The position numbers were made by a program, and so were the translations under genes. Shown piece after piece: positions 17,662 through 27,011 of a DNA stretch of 42,697 nt. Position 1 is the first letter of the stretch, and every line of letters begins with the position of its first letter. The notes under the pieces are model-generated. The model searched no databases. It was not told the origin of the DNA and worked only from the letters and a program-made list of their open reading frames with translations. Source of the stretch: Myxococcota bacterium (lineage in GTDB: Bacteria; Myxococcota_A; UBA796; CAJQPC01); assembly GCA_023150845.1 (NCBI GenBank), contig JAKLKD010000074.1, forward strand, positions 1 to 42,697, written 5' to 3'.

Positions 17662-18641
17662 GAGCGGGGCACCCCGCGCAGGATCTCGGCGATCACCTGG
17701 CTGGGGGTCACGCCTTGGGCCTCGGCCTGGAAGTTGAGCAGCACGCGGTGGCTCAGCACGGCGGCGGCGACGGCGGCGACGTCATCGACGCTCGGCACCT
17801 CGTTGCCGTGGAGCGCGGCCCAGACCCGAGCGCCGACGGCGAGGTGCTGGGAGGCGCGGGGCCCAGCCCCCCACTGCACATAACGGCGGGTGGCCTCGGG
17901 GGCGTCGGGGCCAGGGCGGGTGGCCCGGGCGAGGCGCACGGCGTAGCGGGTGACGGCCTCGTTCGCGGGCAGGCGGCGCACGAGGCCCTGCAGCGCGAGG
18001 AGCAAGGAGCGGTCGAGCACCGGGACGATCTCCGCGGGCTCCCCCACCGTCGTGCGGCGCACGATCTCCAGCTCTTCAGCCTCGCTGGGGTAACCCACCT
18101 CGATGGAGAGCATGAAGCGGTCGAGCTGGGCCTCGGGCAGGGGGTAGGTGCCCTCTTGCTCAATGGGGTTCTGGGTGGCGAAGACCTGAAACGGCGCCTC
18201 CAAGGCGTGCGTTCGGCCCGTGACCGTCACCTGGCGCTCCTGCATCGACTGGAGCAAGGCGGCCTGGGTCTTCGGCGGGGTGCGGTTGATCTCATCCGCC
18301 AGGAGCAGGTTCGTGAACACCGGGCCAGGGATGAACCGTAAGGTCCGGCCGCCCGTCGAGCGGTCCTCCTCCAAGACCTCGGTGCCGGTGATGTCGCTCG
18401 GCATGAGGTCCGGGGTGAACTGCACCCGGGAGAAGCTCAGGCCGAGGGCCTTCGCCGTCGTCGAGACCAAGAGGGTCTTCGCGAGGCCCGGCACGCCGAT
18501 GAACAGGCAGTGGCCTTGGGCGAAGAGCGCGGTGAGCATCAGCTCCACCACGGGCTCCTGCCCGACGATCACCCGGCCGATCTGCTCTAAGAGGCGCTTG
18601 CGGGCCTGGGCCAGCTCTTCAAACAGCTCTACGTCGTTCAT
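17658..18641 (-). CDS. MoxR-family AAA+ ATPase
   Basis: 327 residues. The ATG at 18641 has AGAGG 6 bases upstream. Walker A is GVPGLAKT (49-56), Walker B is [20 protein letters not shown] (about 113-132), and sensor 1 is in [20 protein letters not shown]. The C-terminal lid domain ends [10 protein letters not shown]. MoxR ATPases are chaperone-like AAA+ rings that act on VWA proteins, and this one is followed by four genes of that kind. It starts 40 bases after the peptidase gene, the only true gap inside the run of overlapping genes, so it may have its own ribosome entry or a weak internal promoter. Confidence 0.93.
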   Translation of the reverse strand: MNDVELFEELAQARKRLLEQIGRVIVGQEPVVELMLTALFAQGHCLFIGVPGLAKTLLVSTTAKALGLSFSRVQFTPDLMPSDITGTEVLEEDRSTGGRTLRFIPGPVFTNLLLADEINRTPPKTQAALLQSMQERQVTVTGRTHALEAPFQVFATQNPIEQEGTYPLPEAQLDRFMLSIEVGYPSEAEELEIVRRTTVGEPAEIVPVLDRSLLLALQGLVRRLPANEAVTRYAVRLARATRPGPDAPEATRRYVQWGAGPRASQHLAVGARVWAALHGNEVPSVDDVAAVAAAVLSHRVLLNFQAEAQGVTPSQVIAEILRGVPRS

Positions 18642-18681
18642 CCTCAGCCTCTTGTGTCGGCGCGGGGGGCGCCTGCTTCCT

Positions 18682-20325
18682 CTACCGCGTCGCGCGCGCG
18701 CCCGCCGGGGCGTCTTGATAGCGAAGAATCACCAGCGCCCGCTCGTGGCGCGCCGCGAGCTCCGCCCGGCCTTGGGCCCGATAGAGCGCGACGAGCTGCT
18801 CGTGCAGCGCAGGGTCGAAGGGGTTCACGTCCGCCGCCGCCTTAAACGCCCGCAGGGCCGCGGCGTCCTCGTCTTGGGCGAGGAGCAGCTCGCCCAAGAG
18901 GCGCTGGTTCTTGGGGGAGCCGGGGTAGTAGATGAGGTTCTCCCGCAGCAAGGTGATCGCGAGGTCCGCCTGGCCACGGGCGGCGAGGGCCTCGGCGCGG
19001 CGCAGGGTGAGCAGCGGGCCAGGGGGCTCATCTTGGGGCACGGCGCGCTCGTAATAGACGAGCGCCGCCTCGTAGTGGCCGCGCTCGGCCATGAGCTCGC
19101 CGAGGCGGGTGAGGTTCGCGAGGTCTTGGCGCCGGGCGAGCACAGGGTCGGCGGCGAAGTCGGACTCCTCGCCGTCTAGTGTGGTGGGCGTGGCGGCGAC
19201 CTTCACGCCGACGAGCTCCAGGCCCTTGAGGTAGAGCCGCCAGCTCGCCTCAAAGGCGGGGAAGTCGCCGCCGTTGGCGACCTGGGCGACGGCCTCCCTG
19301 GCGTCTTCGCCCTCACGCACACGCTTGAGCACCCGCACGAGGGCCTGGCGATCCGTCGTGAGCTGCAGGTGCTCCATCATCGTGGCCACCTGGGCGTAGG
19401 CGAGGCCCGCCATGTCCGCCGTCGGCAAGAGCGCCATGGAGGGGTGCATCTGGTCAAAGGTCACCCACTGCCCGGACTGCAGGGCCCCGGCGAGCAAGGA
19501 CTGGCTGCGCACCTCCAGCACGAAGTCATCCTCACGCCAGAGCATGTCCATCGACTTCGCGATGCCCTCCTGGAGCCACACCGGGGCCTTGTCCTTGGAG
19601 TGGTACGACACGACGCCGTGGATCCACTCGTGCACGACGGTGTCTTTCCAGTCGTAGCCGCCGCCGCGGACACGGGGGCTCGTGACGAGCAGGCGGTTCC
19701 ACTTGGAGATGGCGACCACCCCCGTCGTGCGCACGGCCTCGCCGGGCAGCCCGGAGGCGACGATGAAGGACTGCCCGTCGGGGTAGAGCTCCAGGCGCAC
19801 GAGGCCCGGCACGTCGCCGCCGAGGCGGGGGGCGATGCGGGCGCGGGCGAGGTTCAGCGCCTCGACGGCCTCCTCGACGAGCACCCGCTCGACGCCGGGG
19901 TGGTGGCGGACCTCGACGTCCCCGACCCGGCTCACGACGAGGCCGGCGTGCACCTCCGCCGTCGCGGCGTAGAAGCGCTGCTCCCCGGCGAGGCCCGCGG
20001 CGATGTCGGCGGCGGGCTCGGCGCCGACGTAGGGGTCATGCGGCGGTGTCCCGGCGAGCTGGTCGAGCTTGATCTGGTTCGCCCGGGGCGCCAGGGCCTT
20101 GAGCCGCGCGGCGGCCCCGGCGGCGTCGCCCTCGTGGAAGAGCACCCGCCCGGCGAGCAGCTCGGCCTCCGGCGAGCGGTCCCCGTCGGCGGCGAGCTCG
20201 TCGACGACACGGCGCGCGCAGGTGAGATCGCCCTCCTTGAGGCAGACGAAGCCCTCGCGGGGGGTCGCCGCCTGGGCGAGCCCCGCGCAGAGGAGCAGGA
20301 GGCTACTGACGAACCAGCTCTTCAT
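18682..20325 (-). CDS. Secreted HEXXH metallopeptidase-like protein with C-terminal TPRs
   Basis: 547 residues. The ATG at 20325 gives a clean signal peptide (MKSWFVSSLLLLCAGLAQAA); an open frame extends further upstream, but only through the neighbouring gene in another frame. Residues 20-90 are TPR-like. The middle has the zinc site HEWIH (H232, E233, H236) followed by LQEGIA with E253, the gluzincin / peptidase-MA-like arrangement. Residues about 330-540 hold TPR repeats (ERGHYEAALVYYERAVPQ, QRLLGELLLAQDEDAALRAF-like). It should act in the periplasm or at the outer membrane. It overlaps the end of the upstream gene by 23 bases. The substrate is unknown, perhaps a cell-envelope protein handled by the MoxR/VWA assembly. 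Confidence 0.82.
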   Translation of the reverse strand: MKSWFVSSLLLLCAGLAQAATPREGFVCLKEGDLTCARRVVDELAADGDRSPEAELLAGRVLFHEGDAAGAAARLKALAPRANQIKLDQLAGTPPHDPYVGAEPAADIAAGLAGEQRFYAATAEVHAGLVVSRVGDVEVRHHPGVERVLVEEAVEALNLARARIAPRLGGDVPGLVRLELYPDGQSFIVASGLPGEAVRTTGVVAISKWNRLLVTSPRVRGGGYDWKDTVVHEWIHGVVSYHSKDKAPVWLQEGIAKSMDMLWREDDFVLEVRSQSLLAGALQSGQWVTFDQMHPSMALLPTADMAGLAYAQVATMMEHLQLTTDRQALVRVLKRVREGEDAREAVAQVANGGDFPAFEASWRLYLKGLELVGVKVAATPTTLDGEESDFAADPVLARRQDLANLTRLGELMAERGHYEAALVYYERAVPQDEPPGPLLTLRRAEALAARGQADLAITLLRENLIYYPGSPKNQRLLGELLLAQDEDAAALRAFKAAADVNPFDPALHEQLVALYRAQGRAELAARHERALVILRYQDAPAGARATR

Positions 20326-23300
20326 AATACCGGCGCTTCTGCGCCTCGTACTCCTCGGGGACCGTGGCCTGCATGCCCTCAAGCAGCGCCTTTCGGTACT
20401 CGTCGGGGGTGCGGAACTCTTCAGGGTTGGGCAGCTCGATGCGCCCGCCGGGGTCGTCACCGTCGGGGCCGTCGGCGGACTGGGCCTCCTCATCCCCCTC
20501 ACGACCGCCTTGGCCACCTTCTTGCTGCATTGCAGCAGACATCTCCCCCATGGCGGCGCCCGCCTGGGAGAGCGCCTCGATGGCCTGGCGGACGCGGTCG
20601 GCGGCGGCCTCTTCAGCGCCCTCGGCCTCGACGGCCCGGGCGCGGTCCAAGGCGGAGTCCGCCCGGCGCATCTCGCGGTCGGCGCCCTCCAGGCTCTCGA
20701 CGAGGCCCGGGGCGCCCATGGGGAGCTGCTCCGCGAGCTCTCGGGCGAAGGGGGTGACCTCCAGCACGTCGTTCCGGAGGGTCTCTTGGGTGGGCGACTG
20801 GCGCTGGAGCTTCTGGGCGAGGGCCGGGCTCGCGCGGTTCTCGCGCTCATCGGCGCCGGAGAGCAGCTCGACGAGCTCTTGGGCCACGGACGCGGCCTCG
20901 CTGAGCGCCGCCGTCGCCGCGGCGTCCCCGCTGAGCCCCGTCTCCCCGCGCCAGCCCTTCGCCGCGCTGATCGTGCCGTGGAGGTCGAGGGCCCCGAGCA
21001 TCGCCCGCTGGGTCTCTTGGCGGGCGGTGACGGCGTCTCGGGCGCCGACGGCGCGGGCGGCGCGCATGGCCTGGCGAAGCAGGCGCTCGCTGCGGGCGAG
21101 CTCGGCGTCAAAACGCTCCTCGGCGTTCAGGAGCACGGCGGCGTCGGCCTCTCGGGTGAGGGACTCCAGGCGCGCGGCGAGGCGGTCGGCCTCGGCCCAG
21201 AGGCTCGCGAGGTCATCGGCGCCGCCACCTTCACTCTTGCGCGCGGCCTGGGTCTCGGCGAGGAGCGCGCGCTCGGCGGCCTCGATGCGCTCAAGCTCCT
21301 CGATAAACTCCTTGATCTTCTGCTCGTCCTCCTCCGTCGTCTCGTCCATGTTGCGCTGGATGCTCTGTAAGGTCGCGGCAAAACGGGCGATCTGGTCGGC
21401 GAGGAGCAGGGACATCTGCTGGGCCCCGGCCTCATCCCCGGCGGCGATGAGCTGGCGGGTGCGGTCGCTGGCGCGGCCGATGTCCGCCATCCAGTCGTTC
21501 ACGAGCTCGCTCAGGGCGCCGCCGTCGTACTCCTTCGCCGTGCTCTGGAGCTTCTGCGCGAGCTCATCGAGCTGGCCCAAGCGCGTGAGCAGCTCACCGG
21601 CCGCGGCGCCGTCTTCAGCCCGCGCGGCGAGCTCGGCGCCTTGGGCGGTCATGGTCTCGGCGAGGCCGTAGAGCGTCTGGATGGCGCGGTACCGCACGAT
21701 ACGATCGAGCATGAGGATGTCGATCTCAAGCTGGCCCACGAGCTCGTCGTGCAGCTCGGCCAGGGTGGTGAGGTCGGCCTCGCTCAAGGGGAGCTTGTTG
21801 CGCGGGTCGCCGATCTCTTGGGCGAAGCGCAGGAGCGCGGCGCCGAGGCGCCTGAGCTCCTCGACCATCCGCCCCTCCATCGTCCGGTCGTCGAAGCCGT
21901 CCCAGTACTGATCGAGGAGCTGCTCCATGGGCTCAAAGCGCCCGCTGGACTGCCCGGCCCAGCGCGCGATCCCTTGGCGATCTTTGGCGATGGGTGAAGG
22001 ATCGACGATGAAGCCCGCGAGCACATCCACCAGGGCGTCGCGGAGATCCTTCCAGATCTTGAGCTGCCGCCGGGCCTCCCCTTTGGGCCCGAGCACGACC
22101 ACACGCACGCCCCGGGACTCGCCGGGCTTGGCGCCGCTGATCTCGTCGTTGTCAAAGGCGACGATGTGTAGCGTCACCTCGTCACCGGCCTTGAGGCCGA
22201 GCTTGTCTGGGGTGAGGCCCAGGGGCTCGCCGAGGACCTGCTGCGGGGTGAGCAGCCGGCGCAGCTCCTTCTCGCCGCGGCCGACGCGCACGAGCACCCG
22301 AGAGAGGCCGTAGTCGTCCCGGGCCTCCCAAGAGAGCGGGATCACCTGATCCCAGGAGACCTCCATGCGGTCCGCGGCGGCCTCGATCGTCACCGTCGGC
22401 GGGAGATCGGGGTCGGCGGTGATGGTGAAGTCTGGCGAGCGCTGGCGCTCGGCGCCGCGGTTGAAGAAGAAGCGGTAGGCGCCCTCCCCGGCGATGACGA
22501 AGCTGCCGGAGACGTCGCGGCCGCCGGTGAGCTCGCTGCGCTCCGGGGCGGCCTCATAGGCCTGGAGCGCGGCGTCATCAAACACCTCGCCGGTGCGCGC
22601 CCGCACGGTGACCCGGGTGCCCGGGGGCCCGTGTGCCTCACCGTTCGAGTTCGGCACCTCTAGCGGCGGGAGCCCGGTGTAGGCCGGGTACTCGTAGCGC
22701 AGGACCATGTCGCCGATGAGCGCGGTCACCTCGGCGGCGGGGACGACGGCCTCGGCTTGGGGCGTCGGCGCGGCCTCTCCGCCCAGCCAGGCGAAGGTCT
22801 CGACGGGGCCCATCGCCGAGCGAGTCGCGGTGATGGTGAACACCGCGAGCATCACGAGCGCGGCGGCGAGGGCCGGGCGGAGCGCCTTCCGGGGATAAAG
22901 CTCCTCGGCCCGGATGTCGGCCACGGCGGCGGCGGCGCGGCGGCTCGCCAAGGCCAAGATGAGCGAAGACTCCCCGGGGAGCGGGACGCCGCGGCGCTCC
23001 ATGACCGTCGCCAGGCGCCCTCGGAGCGCGGGCCGAGCGGCCTCCACCGCCGCGATCTGCCCACCCTCATCGCTGGCCCGTCGCCAGGCCCAGAGGAGCA
23101 CCGCGACGCCGACCAACACCAAGACGACCGCGCCGAGCCCGAGGCTGATGCGCGCCTCGCTGCGGCCGACGCCTCCATCGGCGAGGCCCATCGCCAGCGC
23201 CCACAGGCCCGCGACCCCAGCGACGCCCCAGAGGGCCGCCCGGGCCGCGACCATCCACCGCGCGCGGCGACGCAGGCCGTCGATGAGGCCGACGAGCGGG

Positions 23301-23341
23301 CTGATGTCGGGGGCGTCGGGCGCGTCCTCGGCGAAGCTCAC
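20303..23341 (-). CDS. Large membrane-anchored coiled-coil protein, DUF4175-like
   Basis: 1012 residues; the GTG start lies in a 4-base overlap. Three hydrophobic helices sit at about 32-52, 66-87 and 160-178 (VAARAALWGVAGVAGLWALA, SLGLGAVVLVLVGVAVLLWA, RPALAAALVMLAVFTITA). Residues about 200-420 form a beta-rich periplasmic part (EVTLHIVAFDNDEISGAKPG). Beyond about 430 it is almost entirely long, charged, Glu/Ala/Arg-rich helices, likely coiled coil. A Gly-rich region follows, then an end resembling PxxF-type repeats (NPEEFRTPDEYRKALLEGM). This order matches DUF4175 proteins found beside MoxR, BatA and DUF4159 genes in other phyla. It probably forms a periplasmic scaffold. Confidence 0.8.
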   Translation of the reverse strand: MSFAEDAPDAPDISPLVGLIDGLRRRARWMVAARAALWGVAGVAGLWALAMGLADGGVGRSEARISLGLGAVVLVLVGVAVLLWAWRRASDEGGQIAAVEAARPALRGRLATVMERRGVPLPGESSLILALASRRAAAAVADIRAEELYPRKALRPALAAALVMLAVFTITATRSAMGPVETFAWLGGEAAPTPQAEAVVPAAEVTALIGDMVLRYEYPAYTGLPPLEVPNSNGEAHGPPGTRVTVRARTGEVFDDAALQAYEAAPERSELTGGRDVSGSFVIAGEGAYRFFFNRGAERQRSPDFTITADPDLPPTVTIEAAADRMEVSWDQVIPLSWEARDDYGLSRVLVRVGRGEKELRRLLTPQQVLGEPLGLTPDKLGLKAGDEVTLHIVAFDNDEISGAKPGESRGVRVVVLGPKGEARRQLKIWKDLRDALVDVLAGFIVDPSPIAKDRQGIARWAGQSSGRFEPMEQLLDQYWDGFDDRTMEGRMVEELRRLGAALLRFAQEIGDPRNKLPLSEADLTTLAELHDELVGQLEIDILMLDRIVRYRAIQTLYGLAETMTAQGAELAARAEDGAAAGELLTRLGQLDELAQKLQSTAKEYDGGALSELVNDWMADIGRASDRTRQLIAAGDEAGAQQMSLLLADQIARFAATLQSIQRNMDETTEEDEQKIKEFIEELERIEAAERALLAETQAARKSEGGGADDLASLWAEADRLAARLESLTREADAAVLLNAEERFDAELARSERLLRQAMRAARAVGARDAVTARQETQRAMLGALDLHGTISAAKGWRGETGLSGDAAATAALSEAASVAQELVELLSGADERENRASPALAQKLQRQSPTQETLRNDVLEVTPFARELAEQLPMGAPGLVESLEGADREMRRADSALDRARAVEAEGAEEAAADRVRQAIEALSQAGAAMGEMSAAMQQEGGQGGREGDEEAQSADGPDGDDPGGRIELPNPEEFRTPDEYRKALLEGMQATVPEEYEAQKRRYYEELVRQ

Positions 23342-24819
23342 GGCGACTCCACCGGCGACCAGGCCGGGACAAGAGGCAGCGCGCGGCGTTTCCCGATCTC
23401 CATCGTGAGCCCAACGTAGCCGCGCTCAGGACCTATCACCACGGCCACAGGTTTCGTCTCATAGAGAAGCATCGTGCGGATCGCACGATCTCGGACCGCC
23501 CGTGACGACAGCCGGTGATCCTGCACCCCGTAGAGCCACCAGAGGCAGCCGTCCCCCTCGGCGCGCAGGGCCTCGGCCTCCGCGGCGTCCAAGAGGTTGA
23601 AGTGGGATCTCTGCTCATCTTCAGGCACCACGCGGAAGTCCTCAACGATGAGCGCGCAGGCGGGCAGGTCGTTCACGTAGATCTTCGGCAGCGCTGGATC
23701 CAGCGCCGCGGCGAAGGCCTCTTCGCTCGCGTAGTACCTACGGCGCAGGTCGCTCAGATCCTGCATCATCGGCACAAGAAGCAGGAGCGCCAAGGGCGCC
23801 GCCCAACGACGCGCGGCGAGGCCCCCCGCGGCGACGCCCAGGCCGAAGCCCACGTTGAGCAGGTGCCGCGCGCCATAGTCGTCGAAGGTCGCCGACGCGA
23901 GGTGAATCCCGGGGATGAGCAAGAGGAGCGGCACAGCGAGCTTAGGTCGCTCGACCAGGGCGATCGCGGCGCCGACGATCAGCGCGGGCCAGGTGATCGG
24001 CGCGTCGAAGGGCGCAAAATAGGCGAAGATCCCCAGGTTCATCCAGAACGACGCCGCGCGGGCGTCCGCCCCGGGGGCCTCCCCAGCGCTGAGCACGAGC
24101 GCCATAGCGACCGCCCCCAAGACCCCGCCTAGGACGAGGCCCGGCGCCCAACGACCCGGCGCGGGCGGCCGGTAGAGCGCCAACATCAGCAGGGCTGACG
24201 GCGCCACCAAGGCCCCCTCCACACGCGTCGCGACGGCCAGCGCGAAGGCCCCGCCCGCCAAGGCCCCCGCCGGACCCGGGCGCGCGCCGTCGATGAGCAC
24301 CGCCAGAGCCCAGAGCCCCACGGCGAGCAGGGTGTGAGGCAAGATGACGTTGTACGCCGAGGACGACCAGAACACCGCGTCGCCCCAGAGCGCCATGAGG
24401 AGCCCCGCGGCCAGCGCCGGGCCGGGCCCCCAGAGCCGCCGCGTCGCGCCCATCCCCGCGGCGATCCCCACGAGCGAGCAGGCCGTCGAGAGCACGATCA
24501 GCCAGCGTGGATCGTCCAGCACGATCCCCAGCCCGGCGTAGAGCCACTGCATCGCCGGATAGAGCAAGGTGCCGCCGCGCCCCACCGCCCGCGCGCCCAA
24601 GAAGAGGTCGCGGTACTCTGCCTCGTGGCCGTCGAACTCGTGGCGGTGAAGCGGCACCCACAGCGCCCGCACCGCCAAGGCCAGGACGAGCACCACGACG
24701 CTCCAGCGGTCCAGGCCCAGCTCACGCCGGAGCCCCCAGGCGCCCCACAGCGCCATGAGCAGCGCCGGGAGCGCGGGCCAGACCGTCTGCCAGGGCTCAA
24801 GAGGCGCCACCGGGGTCAC
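23338..24819 (-). CDS. Polytopic membrane protein, GT39-like (glycosyltransferase C fold)
   Basis: 493 residues, GTG start in a 4-base overlap with the upstream gene. About ten hydrophobic helices cover residues 10-350, followed by a soluble C-terminal part of about 130 residues. The first external loop holds acidic and His residues in the pattern RHEFDGHEAEYRDLF, like the metal/lipid-phosphosugar site in GT39/ArnT-type transferases, which move sugars from polyprenyl phosphate carriers on the periplasmic face. Overall sequence similarity to a named family cannot be judged by eye. It sits between a second protein of the same type and the DUF4175 gene. Sugar and acceptor are unknown. Confidence 0.72.
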   Translation of the reverse strand: MTPVAPLEPWQTVWPALPALLMALWGAWGLRRELGLDRWSVVVLVLALAVRALWVPLHRHEFDGHEAEYRDLFLGARAVGRGGTLLYPAMQWLYAGLGIVLDDPRWLIVLSTACSLVGIAAGMGATRRLWGPGPALAAGLLMALWGDAVFWSSSAYNVILPHTLLAVGLWALAVLIDGARPGPAGALAGGAFALAVATRVEGALVAPSALLMLALYRPPAPGRWAPGLVLGGVLGAVAMALVLSAGEAPGADARAASFWMNLGIFAYFAPFDAPITWPALIVGAAIALVERPKLAVPLLLLIPGIHLASATFDDYGARHLLNVGFGLGVAAGGLAARRWAAPLALLLLVPMMQDLSDLRRRYYASEEAFAAALDPALPKIYVNDLPACALIVEDFRVVPEDEQRSHFNLLDAAEAEALRAEGDGCLWWLYGVQDHRLSSRAVRDRAIRTMLLYETKPVAVVIGPERGYVGLTMEIGKRRALPLVPAWSPVESP

Positions 24820-26264
24820 AGCCGCCCCTCCACCACACAGAGCAGGTCGCGGCCGAGGCCGTGGTCCTCCCCCACCGAGACGCAGCGGTGTGTGTAGGGC
24901 CGCAAGGCGCGGCGGAGCTTGCCCTCGTAGTCATAGGCCGGGCTGTGGTCGTAGAGCACAAACCAGATCTTGCGCCCCGCGTCGAGGTGCCATCCGAGCG
25001 CGGCGTCGAGCTGGGCGGGCCAGAGGTCGGTGCTCGTGTGCACGACGCGCCCCCCGAGCCAACGCGGCTGCCCAAAGCCGTAGTCGCTGTACTCGAAGGC
25101 CGGCGCGCCGCCTTCTCCACGCCAAGGCGGCGCGGGCTCGAAGGGGCTGAGCCGCCAGAGCACGTCGGAGCTCTGCCGCTTGTCGTCGTCGGGCGCGAGC
25201 CCCGGCGCGAGGAGCCACAGGGCGTCCCCCGGCCGTGAGCCCAAGAGGGCCTGGTCCACCCCACGCTCCCAGCCCCGGCGGGCCCAGAGCGCCGAGGCGT
25301 CTTCCCAGACCGGCCGGAGCTGCGAGGCCGACACGACGAGGGCGAAGGCCACGAGGACCCTCGGCGCCGCGCCCCAGAGCCCGGCCACGGCGAGGCTCAA
25401 GAGGAGCCAGTAGGGCTGCTGGTGCGGCGCGGCGACGCCGAGGGCCATCCAGCCCAAGACGACGAGGCCATAGACGACGCCGACGAGGCCGATTCCCAGC
25501 CGCCGCCCCAAGAACACCACCCCGAGGCCCCAGAGCCAGATCACCGGGCCCAACTTCACGCCGAGCCCCTCCCCGACGGTCATGAGGCTGAGCCCGGCCT
25601 GGCCGAAGGTCCCCTCCCCGCCCGCGAGCTGCGCCGCGCGCACGACCACCGCCGCGTCGATGGCCGCCATCAGCGCCAAGGCCGTCACCGCCGCCCGCCG
25701 ATCCCGGCCTAAGACGCTCAGGGCGCAGAGCCCGCCCCACACCCCGCCGAGCAGGTGGCACCAGCCGCCGAGCCCGCCGAGCACGCCGAGCCAGGCCCCG
25801 CCGCCTCCCGACATCACCCGCTGCCGCGCCGCCCAGGTCGCCGCCCCCAACAGGCAGAGCGTCGGGTAGTTGTTCACCTCGGCGGCGTACTGGAGCTGCA
25901 GGGGGTCCAAGGCCAGCACCCACGCCGCCGCGGCGCCCTCGGCGCGCCCCATGAGCCAGACCGCCCCGGTCGAGGCGAAGGCGCTCCACAAGATCCAGCC
26001 CGCCGGGACGCCCCAGGCGAGGTCGAGGGCCCAGAGCACCAAGGAGTGCAGCGGCGGGTGCAGGCCGGTGAAGGTGCCGAGCGCCGCCGCCCACTCCCCC
26101 GCCGCCGCGCGGTCGAGCCAAGGCTGGGCGTAGGCCACATACGCCAAGGCCAGCTCATCCCAGCGAAGCGCCGCCTGGACGAGCCGCAGGCCCAACGCGA
26201 CGACCACCGCCGCCCCGACGGCGCGGACATCGACGGCGCGTTGTGGGGGCGCGGTGTTCACCAC
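24816..26264 (-). CDS. Polytopic membrane protein, second GT39-like transferase
   Basis: 482 residues, GTG start (a second GTG follows directly). About nine to ten hydrophobic helices cover residues 10-330, and a soluble C-terminal domain runs from about 330 to 482. The first loop contains WDELALAYVAYAQPW and, further on, GLHPPLHSLVLWAL, the His-Pro-Pro motif of the GT-C class after TM2. It is likely an inner-membrane transferase using a polyprenyl-linked donor. It differs clearly from its downstream neighbour, so this is a pair and not a recent duplicate. Its start lies 26 bases after the lexA stop with no visible terminator, and a short GGTAGG is the only ribosome-site-like sequence. Confidence 0.72.
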   Translation of the reverse strand: MVNTAPPQRAVDVRAVGAAVVVALGLRLVQAALRWDELALAYVAYAQPWLDRAAAGEWAAALGTFTGLHPPLHSLVLWALDLAWGVPAGWILWSAFASTGAVWLMGRAEGAAAAWVLALDPLQLQYAAEVNNYPTLCLLGAATWAARQRVMSGGGGAWLGVLGGLGGWCHLLGGVWGGLCALSVLGRDRRAAVTALALMAAIDAAVVVRAAQLAGGEGTFGQAGLSLMTVGEGLGVKLGPVIWLWGLGVVFLGRRLGIGLVGVVYGLVVLGWMALGVAAPHQQPYWLLLSLAVAGLWGAAPRVLVAFALVVSASQLRPVWEDASALWARRGWERGVDQALLGSRPGDALWLLAPGLAPDDDKRQSSDVLWRLSPFEPAPPWRGEGGAPAFEYSDYGFGQPRWLGGRVVHTSTDLWPAQLDAALGWHLDAGRKIWFVLYDHSPAYDYEGKLRRALRPYTHRCVSVGEDHGLGRDLLCVVEGRL

Positions 26265-26290
26265 GACAGCCTACCCCACCCCGGCCTCGC

Positions 26291-26923
<633 letters not shown>

Positions 26924-26956
26924 GTCGGCTCCACGTCGTCGGGACACAACACCCTT

Positions 26957-26980
26957 ACTGAACAGACGTTGCTCTGTCAA
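26957..26980 (-). promoter_or_regulatory. lexA promoter -35 with overlapping operator-like inverted repeat
   Basis: On the minus strand TTGACA (26980-26975) is a perfect -35 box. Overlapping it is the perfect inverted repeat ACAGA-N6-TCTGT (26962-26977), followed by GTTCAG (26963-26958). The 17-mer AGCAACGTCTGTTCAGT (26973-26957) agrees at 13 of 17 positions with the Myxococcus xanthus LexA-binding motif as I recall it (CTRHAMRYBYGTTCAGS), including the whole second half HAMRYBYGTTCAG. The -10 at 17-base spacing (TAAGGG) is poor. A repressor bound here would block polymerase, so lexA autoregulation is likely. Confidence 0.65.
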
Positions 26981-27011
26981 TCCATTCAGGGGCGCATCCG
27001 CCGCAGCGGGC

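Noticed and set aside
20326-21111. Upstream extension of the HEXXH peptidase frame
   Set aside because: The extra 262 codons are Arg/Ser/Pro-rich and lie inside the DUF4175-like gene in another frame. The internal ATG gives a clean signal peptide.
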